NCBI GenBank assembly: GCA_016711225.1
Contig: JADJTK010000006.1
Location: 186,001 to 250,000, forward strand
DNA: 64,000 nt
Origin: Opitutaceae bacterium
GTDB lineage: Bacteria > Verrucomicrobiota > Verrucomicrobiia > Opitutales > Opitutaceae
Direction of reading: 5' to 3'
The translations under genes were made by a program, and so were the position numbers. Below, one piece after another: positions 32,055 to 43,795 of the stretch (position 1 is its first letter; every line of letters starts with the position of its first letter). The notes under the pieces were generated by a model, which was not told where the DNA came from, searched no databases, and saw only the letters and a list, made by a program, of their open reading frames with translations.

Positions 32055-33446
32055 GTGGGCTTCTTCGCTTCCCTCTTTGGTCAGAAAAATTCCCCCGCGC
32101 CGCGCGCCTCGGCCGCCGCGCCCGCCACCGCCGTGGACAACGCCGCTGCGCCGGCCGTGACCGCCGCCTCCGGCCCGCTACCCGGACAGGACAGCGCCCG
32201 GGTGCAGCCAGCTGCAGCCCGCGAGCTCGACGTGCCCGAAATGCTCGCCGAGGCCCGCGCCTTCCTCGACAAGCAGGACCTGCCCTCGGCCCTCCACCTC
32301 TATGAACAGATCGCCCAGTCAGCCCCGGCGTTGGCGGGCGCGATGAGCACGATCTCCGGGGACCTGGGTGCCACCGGCCACATCGACGCCCTCGTCGAGT
32401 TCGTCGCCCCTCGTTATGACCCGATGGCGCAGAGCGTCACGCCCGGCATCAACCTCATCCAGGCCTTTCTGCACCAGCGTAACCCCGTCGCCGCCCAGCA
32501 ACTCCACGACGTGCTGCGCCGCTTCTCGGCCCCGGGCCTACGCAACCGCCTCGACGGTTTTCTCAACGCCATCGAGAAGATGCGTACCGAGCTTGCCGCG
32601 GAAGCCACCACCGCACCCACCAACCACGGCAGCCCCGACGTGCAGCTGATCAATATCAGCAAGCCCATCTGGGCCTACGGCTTGCAGCAGGAGGGCGAAC
32701 CGGTTCTCCCGACCAAGGCCGGACGCACCCGTCGTATTGCGTTTCTCCCTCTCGCCCTCACCGGCGAGGGCTTGCCCAAGGACACGATGGCCCCAGCCGA
32801 CCACCCGCTGGCCTCTCTCGTGCGCGGCCTGCCGCTGGCGTTGGCCGAGGCGTGCTGGTTTGTTCCTGTCTACCGTCCGGTGGCCGTTAGCGGACTCGAC
32901 CCGCAGAAGAACCTCCTGCTCACACCTCGAGCCTTCGGAGGCGAACAGGCGCGCCAACTCTTCCCCCAGGACGTGGAGCCGTTAGACTTCGCCGTGGCCG
33001 GTACGGTGCGCGCCGCAGCCGACGGCTCCCTAGGCTCCATCGAGTTCACCCTGTGGGAGGTGCGCAAGGCCCGCCTGATGAAGACGGTCCGCGCCGAAGG
33101 CCCCGAGGCAGTCGCCCAGGCCTGGTCGCAATTGCTCGGTTACATGGAGGCGGCCCACCCCGGCCGCTCACCCATGCCCTACTCTGCCCCCACCGACCCG
33201 GCCGCGCATGCCGTGGCCCTCGATCAGGTGCAGCACTTCTTTCTGGCCGAGAAAAAGGTGCTGCCGGTTGAGAAACTCGCCCCCCATGGCCCCAGGCTGG
33301 AGGCGCTCGGCGCCTATGCCGAGGCCCATCCCGAAGCCAGCGTGCCGCGTTTCGCCTTCTTTAGCGCGATGCACCATTGCCAGGCGGTCGGACTGGAACT
33401 GCCGCGCACGATCGTGAAACTCGCCGAGAAGCTCTCGGCGAGCTGA
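32055..33446 (+). CDS. Protein of unknown function
   Basis: 463 residues from a GTG at 32055 (MGFFASLFGQKN), a typical N-terminus for this kind of cytoplasmic protein. An upstream start would add Arg/Pro-rich residues. Residues ~10-65 are Ala/Pro-rich and disordered. A TPR-like helical region follows (LDVPEMLAEARAFLDKQDLP), then a long alpha-helical middle. Residues ~210-395 form a beta-containing domain (RIAFLPLALTGEGLPKDTMA, PLALAEACWFVPVYRPVAVS, GSIEFTLWEVRKARLMKTVR). I recognise no family. It may be a tetratricopeptide protein of a secretion or cell-envelope system, but nothing near it supports a role. The 3' side runs into poly-G DNA. Confidence 0.7.
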   Translation: MGFFASLFGQKNSPAPRASAAAPATAVDNAAAPAVTAASGPLPGQDSARVQPAAARELDVPEMLAEARAFLDKQDLPSALHLYEQIAQSAPALAGAMSTISGDLGATGHIDALVEFVAPRYDPMAQSVTPGINLIQAFLHQRNPVAAQQLHDVLRRFSAPGLRNRLDGFLNAIEKMRTELAAEATTAPTNHGSPDVQLINISKPIWAYGLQQEGEPVLPTKAGRTRRIAFLPLALTGEGLPKDTMAPADHPLASLVRGLPLALAEACWFVPVYRPVAVSGLDPQKNLLLTPRAFGGEQARQLFPQDVEPLDFAVAGTVRAAADGSLGSIEFTLWEVRKARLMKTVRAEGPEAVAQAWSQLLGYMEAAHPGRSPMPYSAPTDPAAHAVALDQVQHFFLAEKKVLPVEKLAPHGPRLEALGAYAEAHPEASVPRFAFFSAMHHCQAVGLELPRTIVKLAEKLSAS

Positions 33447-34231
33447 CCGGAGCGAGGCCGCCAGCGAGTTGGCCCCGAAACGGCGGCAAGCTCGCCGCCC
33501 GCCAGGGCGTGCGCGGCGGGGGGGGGGGGCGCCGGGCGGCCGCGGGGACCACGCGGGGGCGGGGCGGCTGGGGGGTCCGGGCGTCTTGGCCGCCCGGCCG
33601 GGGGGGGGGGGGGCGCCGGGGTGTCGGTGGGTGGTGGCTCTCGCCGCGTCGCCGGCCCGCCCCCGGTCGTTTTCGGGCGCAAGCCGGGCCTGAGCGAGCG
33701 TCTGGGGGCCCCCTGCCGCGCACCAGATCTGCCCTGCCGGATCAAGGCCCGGTTGGCAATGTCCTGCAGCGTACCGGCGCGACGCCTGGGCTGACTTTTA
33801 AAAAGCGCGCGCCGCCGGCAAAGTCGCCCGTGTCGCCGGCCCAGCGCAGGAGCAAGAGGGACGCTTCGCCCAACCACAGCGTCTGGTCGCCAGTTGCCCC
33901 CGGCCATTGGCGGACGCCAGTCCGGGCGCGAGTGCCGCCTCACCCACCACCCGCTGCCGCGGTGCCGCCGGCTCCGGTCGTGCCGACCTGGGCCCGGGCG
34001 GCCCCCGGGGCGCGGGGGACCGGGCCCCCCAAAAGGGGGGGTCTCGCGCTGATCACCGGGGCCACCGGCGCGCGGTCGTTCTTGCCGGCCGGCCGGCCAC
34101 CCCGAAATGTGTGGGCGGGCCTCCGGGGCTCGCGCCTCGCCTCGTCAGCCCCCGCGGCCACCCGCCCCCGCCGGCCGGGCCGATGGTAGACCTATCGGCC
34201 ATCGGCATTTCCGCCGGGAGCCGGCCCCAAG
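33447..34231. other. GC-extreme intergenic segment with poly-G tracts
   Basis: About 780 bp that contain two G-runs of more than ten bases (near 33520-33530 and 33600-33614) and many shorter G/C runs. Minus-strand frames show short protein-like pieces (e.g. DQTLWLGEASLLLLRWAGD, about 33860-33890) that break repeatedly. No gene can be supported. Either a degenerate gene remnant or poor-quality consensus sequence. Confidence 0.4.
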
Positions 34232-37909
<3,678 letters not shown>

Positions 37910-38101
37910 GACCGGTGGCGGCACTAACCGTAACCCGTGGGCGTGATCCATGGTTGCGGTGCCTTGTTGCGGGTCCCGAACTCCGCACGACTCTCAATGG
38001 TCCCTCCGGCCACGCGAATCGGCACTTCGTCCATTGGCCCTTTGCGAACTGTCCACCAATCACTGGTGACTGATGACTGGTAAAGTCACCGTTTTCCATC
38101 C

Positions 38102-39421
38102 TTGGCTCGCCCCGGCGCCGCGCGCATATCACCGCACTTGAGCTCCGCTCCGCCCACCCTCTGGTCCGACGACGCCCAGCGCCGCCACCTGCGCCGCAAT
38201 TTCGCCGCGCTCGCCATCGACGGCGGGTTCTACGGGGCGGCCATGGCCCTCATCTCGGTGGAAACACTGCTGCCCACCCTGCTCAATGAGCTTGGTGGCC
38301 CCACGTGGCTGGTCGCGCTCGCCCCTTCGCTTTACCAATACGGCTTCCTCGTCATTCCCGTGCTCGTCGCCGGCTGGACGGAGCGCCTGCGCCGCTATCA
38401 GCCGGCCGTTGCCTGGACCAGCGTGCCGCAGCGCACCGTGCCGCTGCTCTCCGGCCTGGCGCTGCTCTTCCTGCACGACTCCCACCCGCGCCTCACGCTT
38501 TGGTTGGTCGCCCTCACCCCACTGCTTATCAGCTGCTTCGGCGGGTTGAACGTATCGGCCTTTTGGCAGCTCTTCGCCAAGACCCTGCCACCCAACCGCC
38601 GCGCCTCCAATATGGGGGTACGCAACATCATCGGCACGGTCTGCGGCTTCCTCGCCGCCAGCGCCGGCGCCACCGTGCTCGCCCGCCGACCCGGCGTGGA
38701 AGGGGCGGGGCTGCTCTATGTCGGCGCCTTCGTCTTCATGATGTTGTCGATGCTGCTCTTCTGCCAGGTACGCGAGCTGCCGGGTCCGCCGCCCCCGCCC
38801 CACGACCCCAGCCACGACCTGCTCGCACGGCTGCGCACCCTACCCGGCCACTGGCGAGGTGATGCGGCCCTGCGCCGCTACACCCTGGGGCGCGTCTTCA
38901 GCACGGGTATTGGAGTATTCACCCCGTTTCTCCCGCTCCACGCCCTGTCCGTGCTGGCCTTGCCCGGCAATCAGATCGGTCGCTTTGTGGCGGCGCAGTT
39001 GTTTGGAGGCATCCTCGGGAATGTGCTCACCGCTTGGCTAGGGGATCGGCGAGGGGGACGCAGTGTGGCGCTGGCCGGAGGCTGGCTCTCGCTCGCTCTC
39101 TGCGCGGGAGTCCTGATCAACCGGAGCGAGGCCGGCTTCCTCGTGCTCTTCGCGTTGTTCGGCATGGTCACTTTTCTTAACGTCAACGGGGCCGCAGCCC
39201 TGCTGCTCGAGAGCTTCCCCGCCGAACGCCGTCCCACCTCCTTTGCCTTCTCCTCCCTGCTGCTCGCCCCGGCGATGCTCGCCAGTGCTCTCGCGGCCTG
39301 GGGCACCGGGGAGCTGCACAAAAGCACGGGGTCGCTTGGGCTCGGGGCGCTGGCCGGGGCCGCGCTCACCGCGCTCAGTCTGTGGTGTTTCCACCGGCTG
39401 CCGGATTCGCGCAGCGAGTAG
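38102..39421 (+). CDS. Major facilitator superfamily transporter
   Basis: 439 residues with 12 hydrophobic segments in two halves separated by a polar loop (PGPPPPPHDPSHDLLARLRT, about residues 235-260). The segment AKTLPPNRRASNMGVRNIIG and the loop AWLGDRRGGRSVALAGG (GDRxGRR-like motif A of the second half) mark it as MFS. Substrate cannot be inferred. The start is uncertain: in-frame TTG codons at 38102 and 38138 are possible, and no ATG is available close by. The C-terminal helix ends CFHRLPDSRSE. It is convergent with trhA downstream, with a CTTGTTACTTG repeat between them. Confidence 0.85.
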   Translation: MARPGAARISPHLSSAPPTLWSDDAQRRHLRRNFAALAIDGGFYGAAMALISVETLLPTLLNELGGPTWLVALAPSLYQYGFLVIPVLVAGWTERLRRYQPAVAWTSVPQRTVPLLSGLALLFLHDSHPRLTLWLVALTPLLISCFGGLNVSAFWQLFAKTLPPNRRASNMGVRNIIGTVCGFLAASAGATVLARRPGVEGAGLLYVGAFVFMMLSMLLFCQVRELPGPPPPPHDPSHDLLARLRTLPGHWRGDAALRRYTLGRVFSTGIGVFTPFLPLHALSVLALPGNQIGRFVAAQLFGGILGNVLTAWLGDRRGGRSVALAGGWLSLALCAGVLINRSEAGFLVLFALFGMVTFLNVNGAAALLLESFPAERRPTSFAFSSLLLAPAMLASALAAWGTGELHKSTGSLGLGALAGAALTALSLWCFHRLPDSRSE

Positions 39422-39530
39422 CGAACATCCCCGATCTCCTTCTCCTACCCCTGCCCTTGCTCGTTCTCCCAATCCTCTTCCCGCCCCTCCGCTCACTGGT
39501 CACTTCGGACTGCGGACTGGGACCCGCCCC

Positions 39531-39564
39531 CACTTGTTACTTGGACCTTGTTACTTGTCCCTCC
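39531..39564. repeat. CTTGTTACTTG dispersed repeat
   Basis: CACTTGTTACTTGGACCTTG followed by TTACTTGTCCCTCC. It is the best-matching copy of the elements at 5777-5807 and 5823-5857 and sits between the converging MFS and TrhA genes. Confidence 0.5.
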
Positions 39565-39572
39565 TTCCGCCC

Positions 39573-40220
39573 TCACTTCCCCGGCAGGACGTGGAGGTAG
39601 AAAAACAGAAAGTGACACAGGCTGCCACCAAGCACGAAGAGGTGCCAGATGGCGTGGCTGTAGGGCAGACTCTTCCACACGTAGAAGGCCACCCCAGCCG
39701 TGTACGTGGCCCCGCCCGCCAGCAGCCAACCGATCGCCGCCGGCGGTAATCGCTGCCAAAGCACGTGGAGCACGAACAACGCCCCCCATCCCATCGCCAC
39801 ATAAGCCCCGAGCAATACCCGCTGGAAGCGGTTGAGAAAAAGAAACTTCAGGGTGATGCCCGCCACCATGATCCCCCACACAAAACCCGCCATCGTCCAG
39901 CCGATCGGTCCACGTAGAGTCACCAGCATGATCGGCGTGTAGGTGCCGGCGATGAGAAGGAAGATCGCCGCGTGGTCGCAACGCCGCAGCCACTTCTTTG
40001 CCCGCGGCCCGGGTACCGCATGGTAAAGCGTCGACGCGAGATAGAGCGACACCAACGAAGCTCCGTAGATGGAGAAACTTACGATCCGCCAGGGGTCCCC
40101 CACCTGTACGGCCCCCACCACCAGTACCACCAGGGCCAGCACAGCCAGCAGGAGGCCGACACCATGGGTCACGCTGTTGGCTATCTCTTCGCCAACACTG
40201 TAGGGGCGCACTTCGTTCAT
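39573..40220 (-). CDS. trhA: Hemolysin III family protein (TrhA-like, PAQR family)
   Basis: 215 residues with seven hydrophobic segments. Family motifs are all present: GEEIANSVTHGVGLLLA at the N-terminus, STLYHAVPGPRAKKWLRRCD, DHAAIFLLIAGTYTPIML and, near the C-terminus, HAIWHLFVLGGSLCHFLFF. These are the conserved Ser/His/Asp/His set thought to bind a metal in PAQR proteins. In bacteria the role concerns membrane energetics and fluidity rather than haemolysis. The start ATG at 40220 is followed directly by the conserved region. A 26-bp palindrome lies about 80 bp upstream and could be its operator. Confidence 0.93.
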   Translation of the reverse strand: MNEVRPYSVGEEIANSVTHGVGLLLAVLALVVLVVGAVQVGDPWRIVSFSIYGASLVSLYLASTLYHAVPGPRAKKWLRRCDHAAIFLLIAGTYTPIMLVTLRGPIGWTMAGFVWGIMVAGITLKFLFLNRFQRVLLGAYVAMGWGALFVLHVLWQRLPPAAIGWLLAGGATYTAGVAFYVWKSLPYSHAIWHLFVLGGSLCHFLFFYLHVLPGK

Positions 40221-40301
40221 CGCCCCCGATCTTCAACCACCACACCGCGCAAATCCAGCCTGCAAAACGCCGGAGCCCCAGGCCCCATAGTCTCGCGACC
40301 A

Positions 40302-40327
40302 CTTAAGTTCACGGCCGTGAACCTAAG
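40302..40327. promoter_or_regulatory. 26-bp near-perfect palindrome upstream of trhA
   Basis: The arms CTTAAGTTCACGG and CCGTGAACCTAAG pair with a single mismatch. There is no T-tract and no adjacent gene end, so an operator is more likely than a terminator. It could serve trhA (minus strand, start at 40220). Confidence 0.35.
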
Positions 40328-40617
40328 CGGTCGGAACCGGCGATGCCCCCCCCAATAGCCACTCCGCTCAGCCGTGAAGATGCAGACGAGAGCCGAGCGC
40401 AAACCATCAGTGCACGAACAGGGGACCCGACGGCCCCTAAATCATTCCCTGAGAATCAGGCCATCGACGCCCGTCTCTCGGCGCTCGAACGAATGGTTAC
40501 GGCTCAGCACCCGGACCCCTTTTCGTTGGCCCACCGCGCCTTCCGCTGTTTGCGCCATAGGCAGGGCTCCTCCACTCGATCATCCCCTCAACCAACACGC
40601 CCAACGCAACCGCCTCT
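40328..40617. other. Intergenic region, no gene seen
   Basis: Between the palindrome and the end of dusB. Open frames are short and without motif. Confidence 0.35.
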
Positions 40618-41727
40618 TCACCACAGCTCCACCGGCCCCTTGGGTACCGGAATCGAGTCTTGCGCCGCGTCCTCGCCTTCAGGCTGCAGGAACGAGGCAA
40701 CCATCGGCGCCGGCTGATACTTCGCCCGCAGCTCTCCCGCCTCGTCCAGGAACGGTTTCCGCCATTCGAGAAACGCCGCGATCGTCGCCTCGAAATCCGC
40801 CGTGGACTTCATCCGGGCCGCCCCGCGCTTGAACTCGCGCGCCGGTCCGAAACGCCGCGCATACCAGGAGGCCACCCGCCGAAAAAGCACGGTGCCGCGC
40901 TCATCGCCATGGGTCTCCACATAGCGGGCGTGGTGCCGGCGCAAGACCCGCAACCGTTCCGCCAAGGTCGGTTCGACCTGCGGCTCGCCGGTGTCGATGA
41001 AGCGGCGCGTCTGCGCAAAGATCCAGGGATTGTAGAACGCCCCGCGCCCCACGCTCACGCCGGCGCAGCCGGTCTCGGCCAGCATCACCCGCGCGGCCTC
41101 GGGCGTGGTCACGTCGCCGTTGCCGATCACGGGAATCGTGCGCACCGACTGCACCACCGCCCGAATACCGGCAAGGTTCACCCGCCCCGAAAAGCCCTGT
41201 GCCCGCGTGCGCCCGTGGACAAACACCGCCGCCACGCCCGCATCCTCCAGCGCCCGCGCCAGATCCGGCGCGGTGAGGTTGGCATCGTCCCAGCCCAGGC
41301 GCATCTTCGCCGTCACCGGAATCTTCACGGCGGCGACCATGCCCCGCACCAGCGCGGCGGTCTTGTCGGTCTCGGTCATCATCGCCGAGCCGCCGCCCAC
41401 CCGGCAGACCTTCGGCACCGGGCAGCCCATATTGATGTCCACCGAGGCAATACCCAGCGACTCGAGCAGCTGCGCGGCGTCGCGCATCTCCTCGGGCACC
41501 GAACCGAAGAGCTGCACCGCCAGCGGCGAGTCGGCGGCGCAGGAGCGGATCATCTCGAACGCGCGCGAGCGACGCTCCAACAGCGAGCGGGCGTTCACGA
41601 GGTCGGTTGTGCACAGGTCCAGTCCGCCGAGTTCGCGCAGCGTGAGCCGGAACGGCAGGTTGGTGTAGCCGGCCAACGGCGAGAGAAAGAGGTTGGAGCC
41701 CAGCTCCAGCGGACCGAAACGCAGCAT
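40618..41727 (-). CDS. dusB: tRNA-dihydrouridine synthase (DusB family)
   Basis: 369 residues from the ATG at 41727 (MLRFGPLELGSNLFLSPLAG). It is an FMN-dependent enzyme that reduces uridines in tRNA. Motifs: LSPLAGYTNLPFRLTLRELG, VQLFGSVPEEMRDAAQLLES, DINMGCPVPKVCRVGGGSA with catalytic Cys102, KIPVTAKMRLGWDD, VFVHGRTRAQGFSG, IPVIGNGDVTTPEAARVMLA and GVSVGRGAFYNPWIF. It is somewhat longer than E. coli DusB because of a C-terminal extension after the helical domain (EGEDAAQDSIPVPKGPVELW). An upstream in-frame stretch before 41727 is Arg/Pro-rich and rejected. Confidence 0.95.
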   Translation of the reverse strand: MLRFGPLELGSNLFLSPLAGYTNLPFRLTLRELGGLDLCTTDLVNARSLLERRSRAFEMIRSCAADSPLAVQLFGSVPEEMRDAAQLLESLGIASVDINMGCPVPKVCRVGGGSAMMTETDKTAALVRGMVAAVKIPVTAKMRLGWDDANLTAPDLARALEDAGVAAVFVHGRTRAQGFSGRVNLAGIRAVVQSVRTIPVIGNGDVTTPEAARVMLAETGCAGVSVGRGAFYNPWIFAQTRRFIDTGEPQVEPTLAERLRVLRRHHARYVETHGDERGTVLFRRVASWYARRFGPAREFKRGAARMKSTADFEATIAAFLEWRKPFLDEAGELRAKYQPAPMVASFLQPEGEDAAQDSIPVPKGPVELW

Positions 41728-42114
41728 CGGCGCACGCTTCGGCAGTGCCGCCCGGGTTTCAACCCGGAACCGCGGCACCGGCAACAAACTCGCCGCGCCC
41801 GCACGCTCGCCCGTTGCCGGGAGCGCAATCCGCGCCTACGCCCGTACGCCTCGCTCACCCGGCCGCACGCCCTCCCCTCCCTCTACTGCCCAAAGCGGAT
41901 TCATTCCACGCCAGGGGACTGTCGATCGCCGCTGCATCGCCACGCCCGGCATCCACCGCCACCGGCGCCCCAGTCCGCCTCCATCCCCGGCAACAGAAAT
42001 CGGCCGGCAATCAGCTCCCCGCACGGATCCAACGCCGATCATGCTTGTCTCGCTGTCAGGACAAGGCCACCACTGAACCTCCGGTCCATCCGGAATCCCG
42101 ACACACCAAACACC
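41728..42114. other. Divergent intergenic region, no gene seen
   Basis: About 390 bp between dusB (minus) and the LytS-type kinase (plus). It must contain both promoters. I could not assign -35/-10 boxes with confidence in this GC-rich DNA. Confidence 0.35.
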
Positions 42115-43254
42115 ATGCGCCACTTCGTCGGCCTGCGGCCGCTCGCCATCACCCCCGCCCAATACCCGTGGCGCCGCCGTTGGCTGGGCAGTGTCCGCTA
42201 CTGGCTCTGCCAGCTGCTGGGCTGGGGGTCGCTGGGAGGATTGTTTCTGCTCGCCAACATTTCCGTCGACCGACCCCACGTCTGGGTGGTGCCCGCCGGC
42301 ATGTTCGCCGGAGGCCTGCTCTGCAGCCACCTCCTGCGTATCGTGATGTTGCGAGTTCGGGCGCGGGTCCGCTCGTGGTCGGGCTTTCTGGTCCGGATTC
42401 TCGCCTGGAACGTGTATCTCGGCATGGGCATGACCGGGCTCGCGCACGGCGCCGCGTACGCCTTCGCCCCCGAATTGCTCGAGCGCAGCCGCCTGCCCCC
42501 GCTCGTGGCCTACTGCGTCCCCGTCGTGGAGATGGCCACACTGTTCACCCTTTGGGTCGGCCTCTATCTGGGCCTCGCCTACGTCCGTGGCTATCAGGAG
42601 AAGCTCCGCGAACAGGCGAAACTGGAGGCTGTGCTCAAGGAGGCCGAACTGCGGGTGGTCAAAGCCCAGATCAACCCGCATTTCCTCTTCAACAGCCTCA
42701 ACACCCTGCGCGCCCTCATCACCCAGGATCCGCAGCAGGCGCGCGAGGCCGTCACCCTGCTCGCCGACCTGCTGCGCGCCGCGCTCACGACCAATCTGCA
42801 GCCGGCCATCCCGCTGGCCCAGGAACTGGAGACGGTGCGCAGCTACTTGGCACTGGAGGGGTTGCGCTACGAGGAGCGCCTGCGGGTGCGGTGGTCCGTC
42901 GCCGACGAGGCGCTGGCCTGGCCACTCCCGCCCTCCACCCTGCAAAGTCTGGTGGAGAACGCGCTCAAGTACGGCATCGCCCCGCAAATCAGTGGCGGGG
43001 AGATCAGCATCGAGGCCGCGCTCCGGGAGGGCCGACTCTGCCTCACTGTGCTCAATCCCGGAACACTGGCCACCGCGTCCAACTCCACTTCGCTCGGATT
43101 GTCCAATACCCGCCGGCGCCTGCACCACCTTTGCGGCCCGCAGGCCACGCTCACGCTCGCACAACGGGCGCCCGACCTCGTCGCCGCCGTGCTCATCATT
43201 CCCCCACCCCTTGCCACGCCCGAATCCGTCGCCGAGCTGCACGGGGCGAGATAG
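42115..43254 (+). CDS. LytS/YehU-type sensor histidine kinase
   Basis: 379 residues from the ATG at 42115. Four membrane segments lie in residues ~25-165 (CQLLGWGSLGGLFLLANIS, VVPAGMFAGGLLCSHLLRIV, LAWNVYLGMGMTGLAHG, CVPVVEMATLFTLWVGLYLG). A coiled-coil linker (QEKLREQAKLEAVLKEAELR) leads to the His_kinase (PF06580) motif KAQINPHFLFNSLNTLRALI with phospho-His189. The ATPase has PPSTLQSLVENALKYGIAP (N box) and LGLSNTRRRLHHL (G box). These kinases normally pair with a LytTR-type response regulator in the next gene. Here only intergenic repeats follow, so the partner is elsewhere or lost. Confidence 0.92.
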   Translation: MRHFVGLRPLAITPAQYPWRRRWLGSVRYWLCQLLGWGSLGGLFLLANISVDRPHVWVVPAGMFAGGLLCSHLLRIVMLRVRARVRSWSGFLVRILAWNVYLGMGMTGLAHGAAYAFAPELLERSRLPPLVAYCVPVVEMATLFTLWVGLYLGLAYVRGYQEKLREQAKLEAVLKEAELRVVKAQINPHFLFNSLNTLRALITQDPQQAREAVTLLADLLRAALTTNLQPAIPLAQELETVRSYLALEGLRYEERLRVRWSVADEALAWPLPPSTLQSLVENALKYGIAPQISGGEISIEAALREGRLCLTVLNPGTLATASNSTSLGLSNTRRRLHHLCGPQATLTLAQRAPDLVAAVLIIPPPLATPESVAELHGAR

Positions 43255-43411
43255 GCCCCGCCGCGATCGGGCCGGGCGCCCCGCGTAAACCCACGCAATA
43301 GCGGAAGCCGCGCCGGCGGCCTCCTGTATGCCACAGCGGTGCCGTGGCCGGATTGCGACAAAGAAGGCGCCGTTGCCGCCTACCGGCGCGCCCCTCTCCT
43401 CTTCCGAGCAG

Positions 43412-43451
43412 GACGCAAAAGCGCGTCGCGATCGCGACACGCTTTTGCGTC
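43412..43451. terminator. 40-bp palindrome, probable bidirectional terminator
   Basis: The arms GACGCAAAAGCGCGTCGCGA / TCGCGACACGCTTTTGCGTC pair with one mismatch. Each arm contains an A4/T4 stretch within the stem. It lies between the converging LytS-type kinase and beta-CASP hydrolase genes, which fits a two-way terminator, although no U-tract extends beyond the stem. Confidence 0.5.
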
Positions 43452-43663
43452 TTCGCCCCCGCGCCGCTGGCGCCCAGCCCTCCGCCCGGGCAGGTGCGCC
43501 ATTCCCACCCGCCACGCTCCCGCAGTCGCGTTCGCCAAGAACGCGAGGCGCCCAGCGTAACTGAACAACAAAGTCGTTCAGCCGCCGCACCTTCAGCTTT
43601 CATCTCTTCAGCCCCGCGAAGCAGCTACCGATGGCCGAGCCAGAGCCTGGCGCGTCCGGCTTC

Positions 43664-43690
43664 GGACGAAGGTCTTGCGACCTTCGCTAC
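43664..43690 (-). repeat. REP-like palindrome (solitary copy)
   Basis: On the minus strand it reads GTAGCGAAGGTCGCAAGACC then TTCGTCC. This is the same element as the clustered copies at 61861-61887, 62403-62429, 62754-62779 and 62868-62894, with stem changes that preserve pairing. Confidence 0.7.
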
Positions 43691-43795
43691 GACAACACTC
43701 TCACCCTGCCACCCAGCTCCGCCAGCAGCTTGGCCCTCCGCGCCCTCCTCCGCATCTGAGTCCTCAGTGACCTGTCGGCGCCCCCGCCGCCGCGA

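Noticed and set aside
33377..34189. 270-residue open frame through the poly-G region
   Set aside because: It starts inside a real gene in another frame and reads through G-runs. The sequence is low complexity (Arg, Gly, Pro).
40371..40832. Open frames between trhA and dusB
   Set aside because: Short, Arg/Pro-rich, overlapping the 3' part of dusB on the opposite strand, with no conserved pattern.
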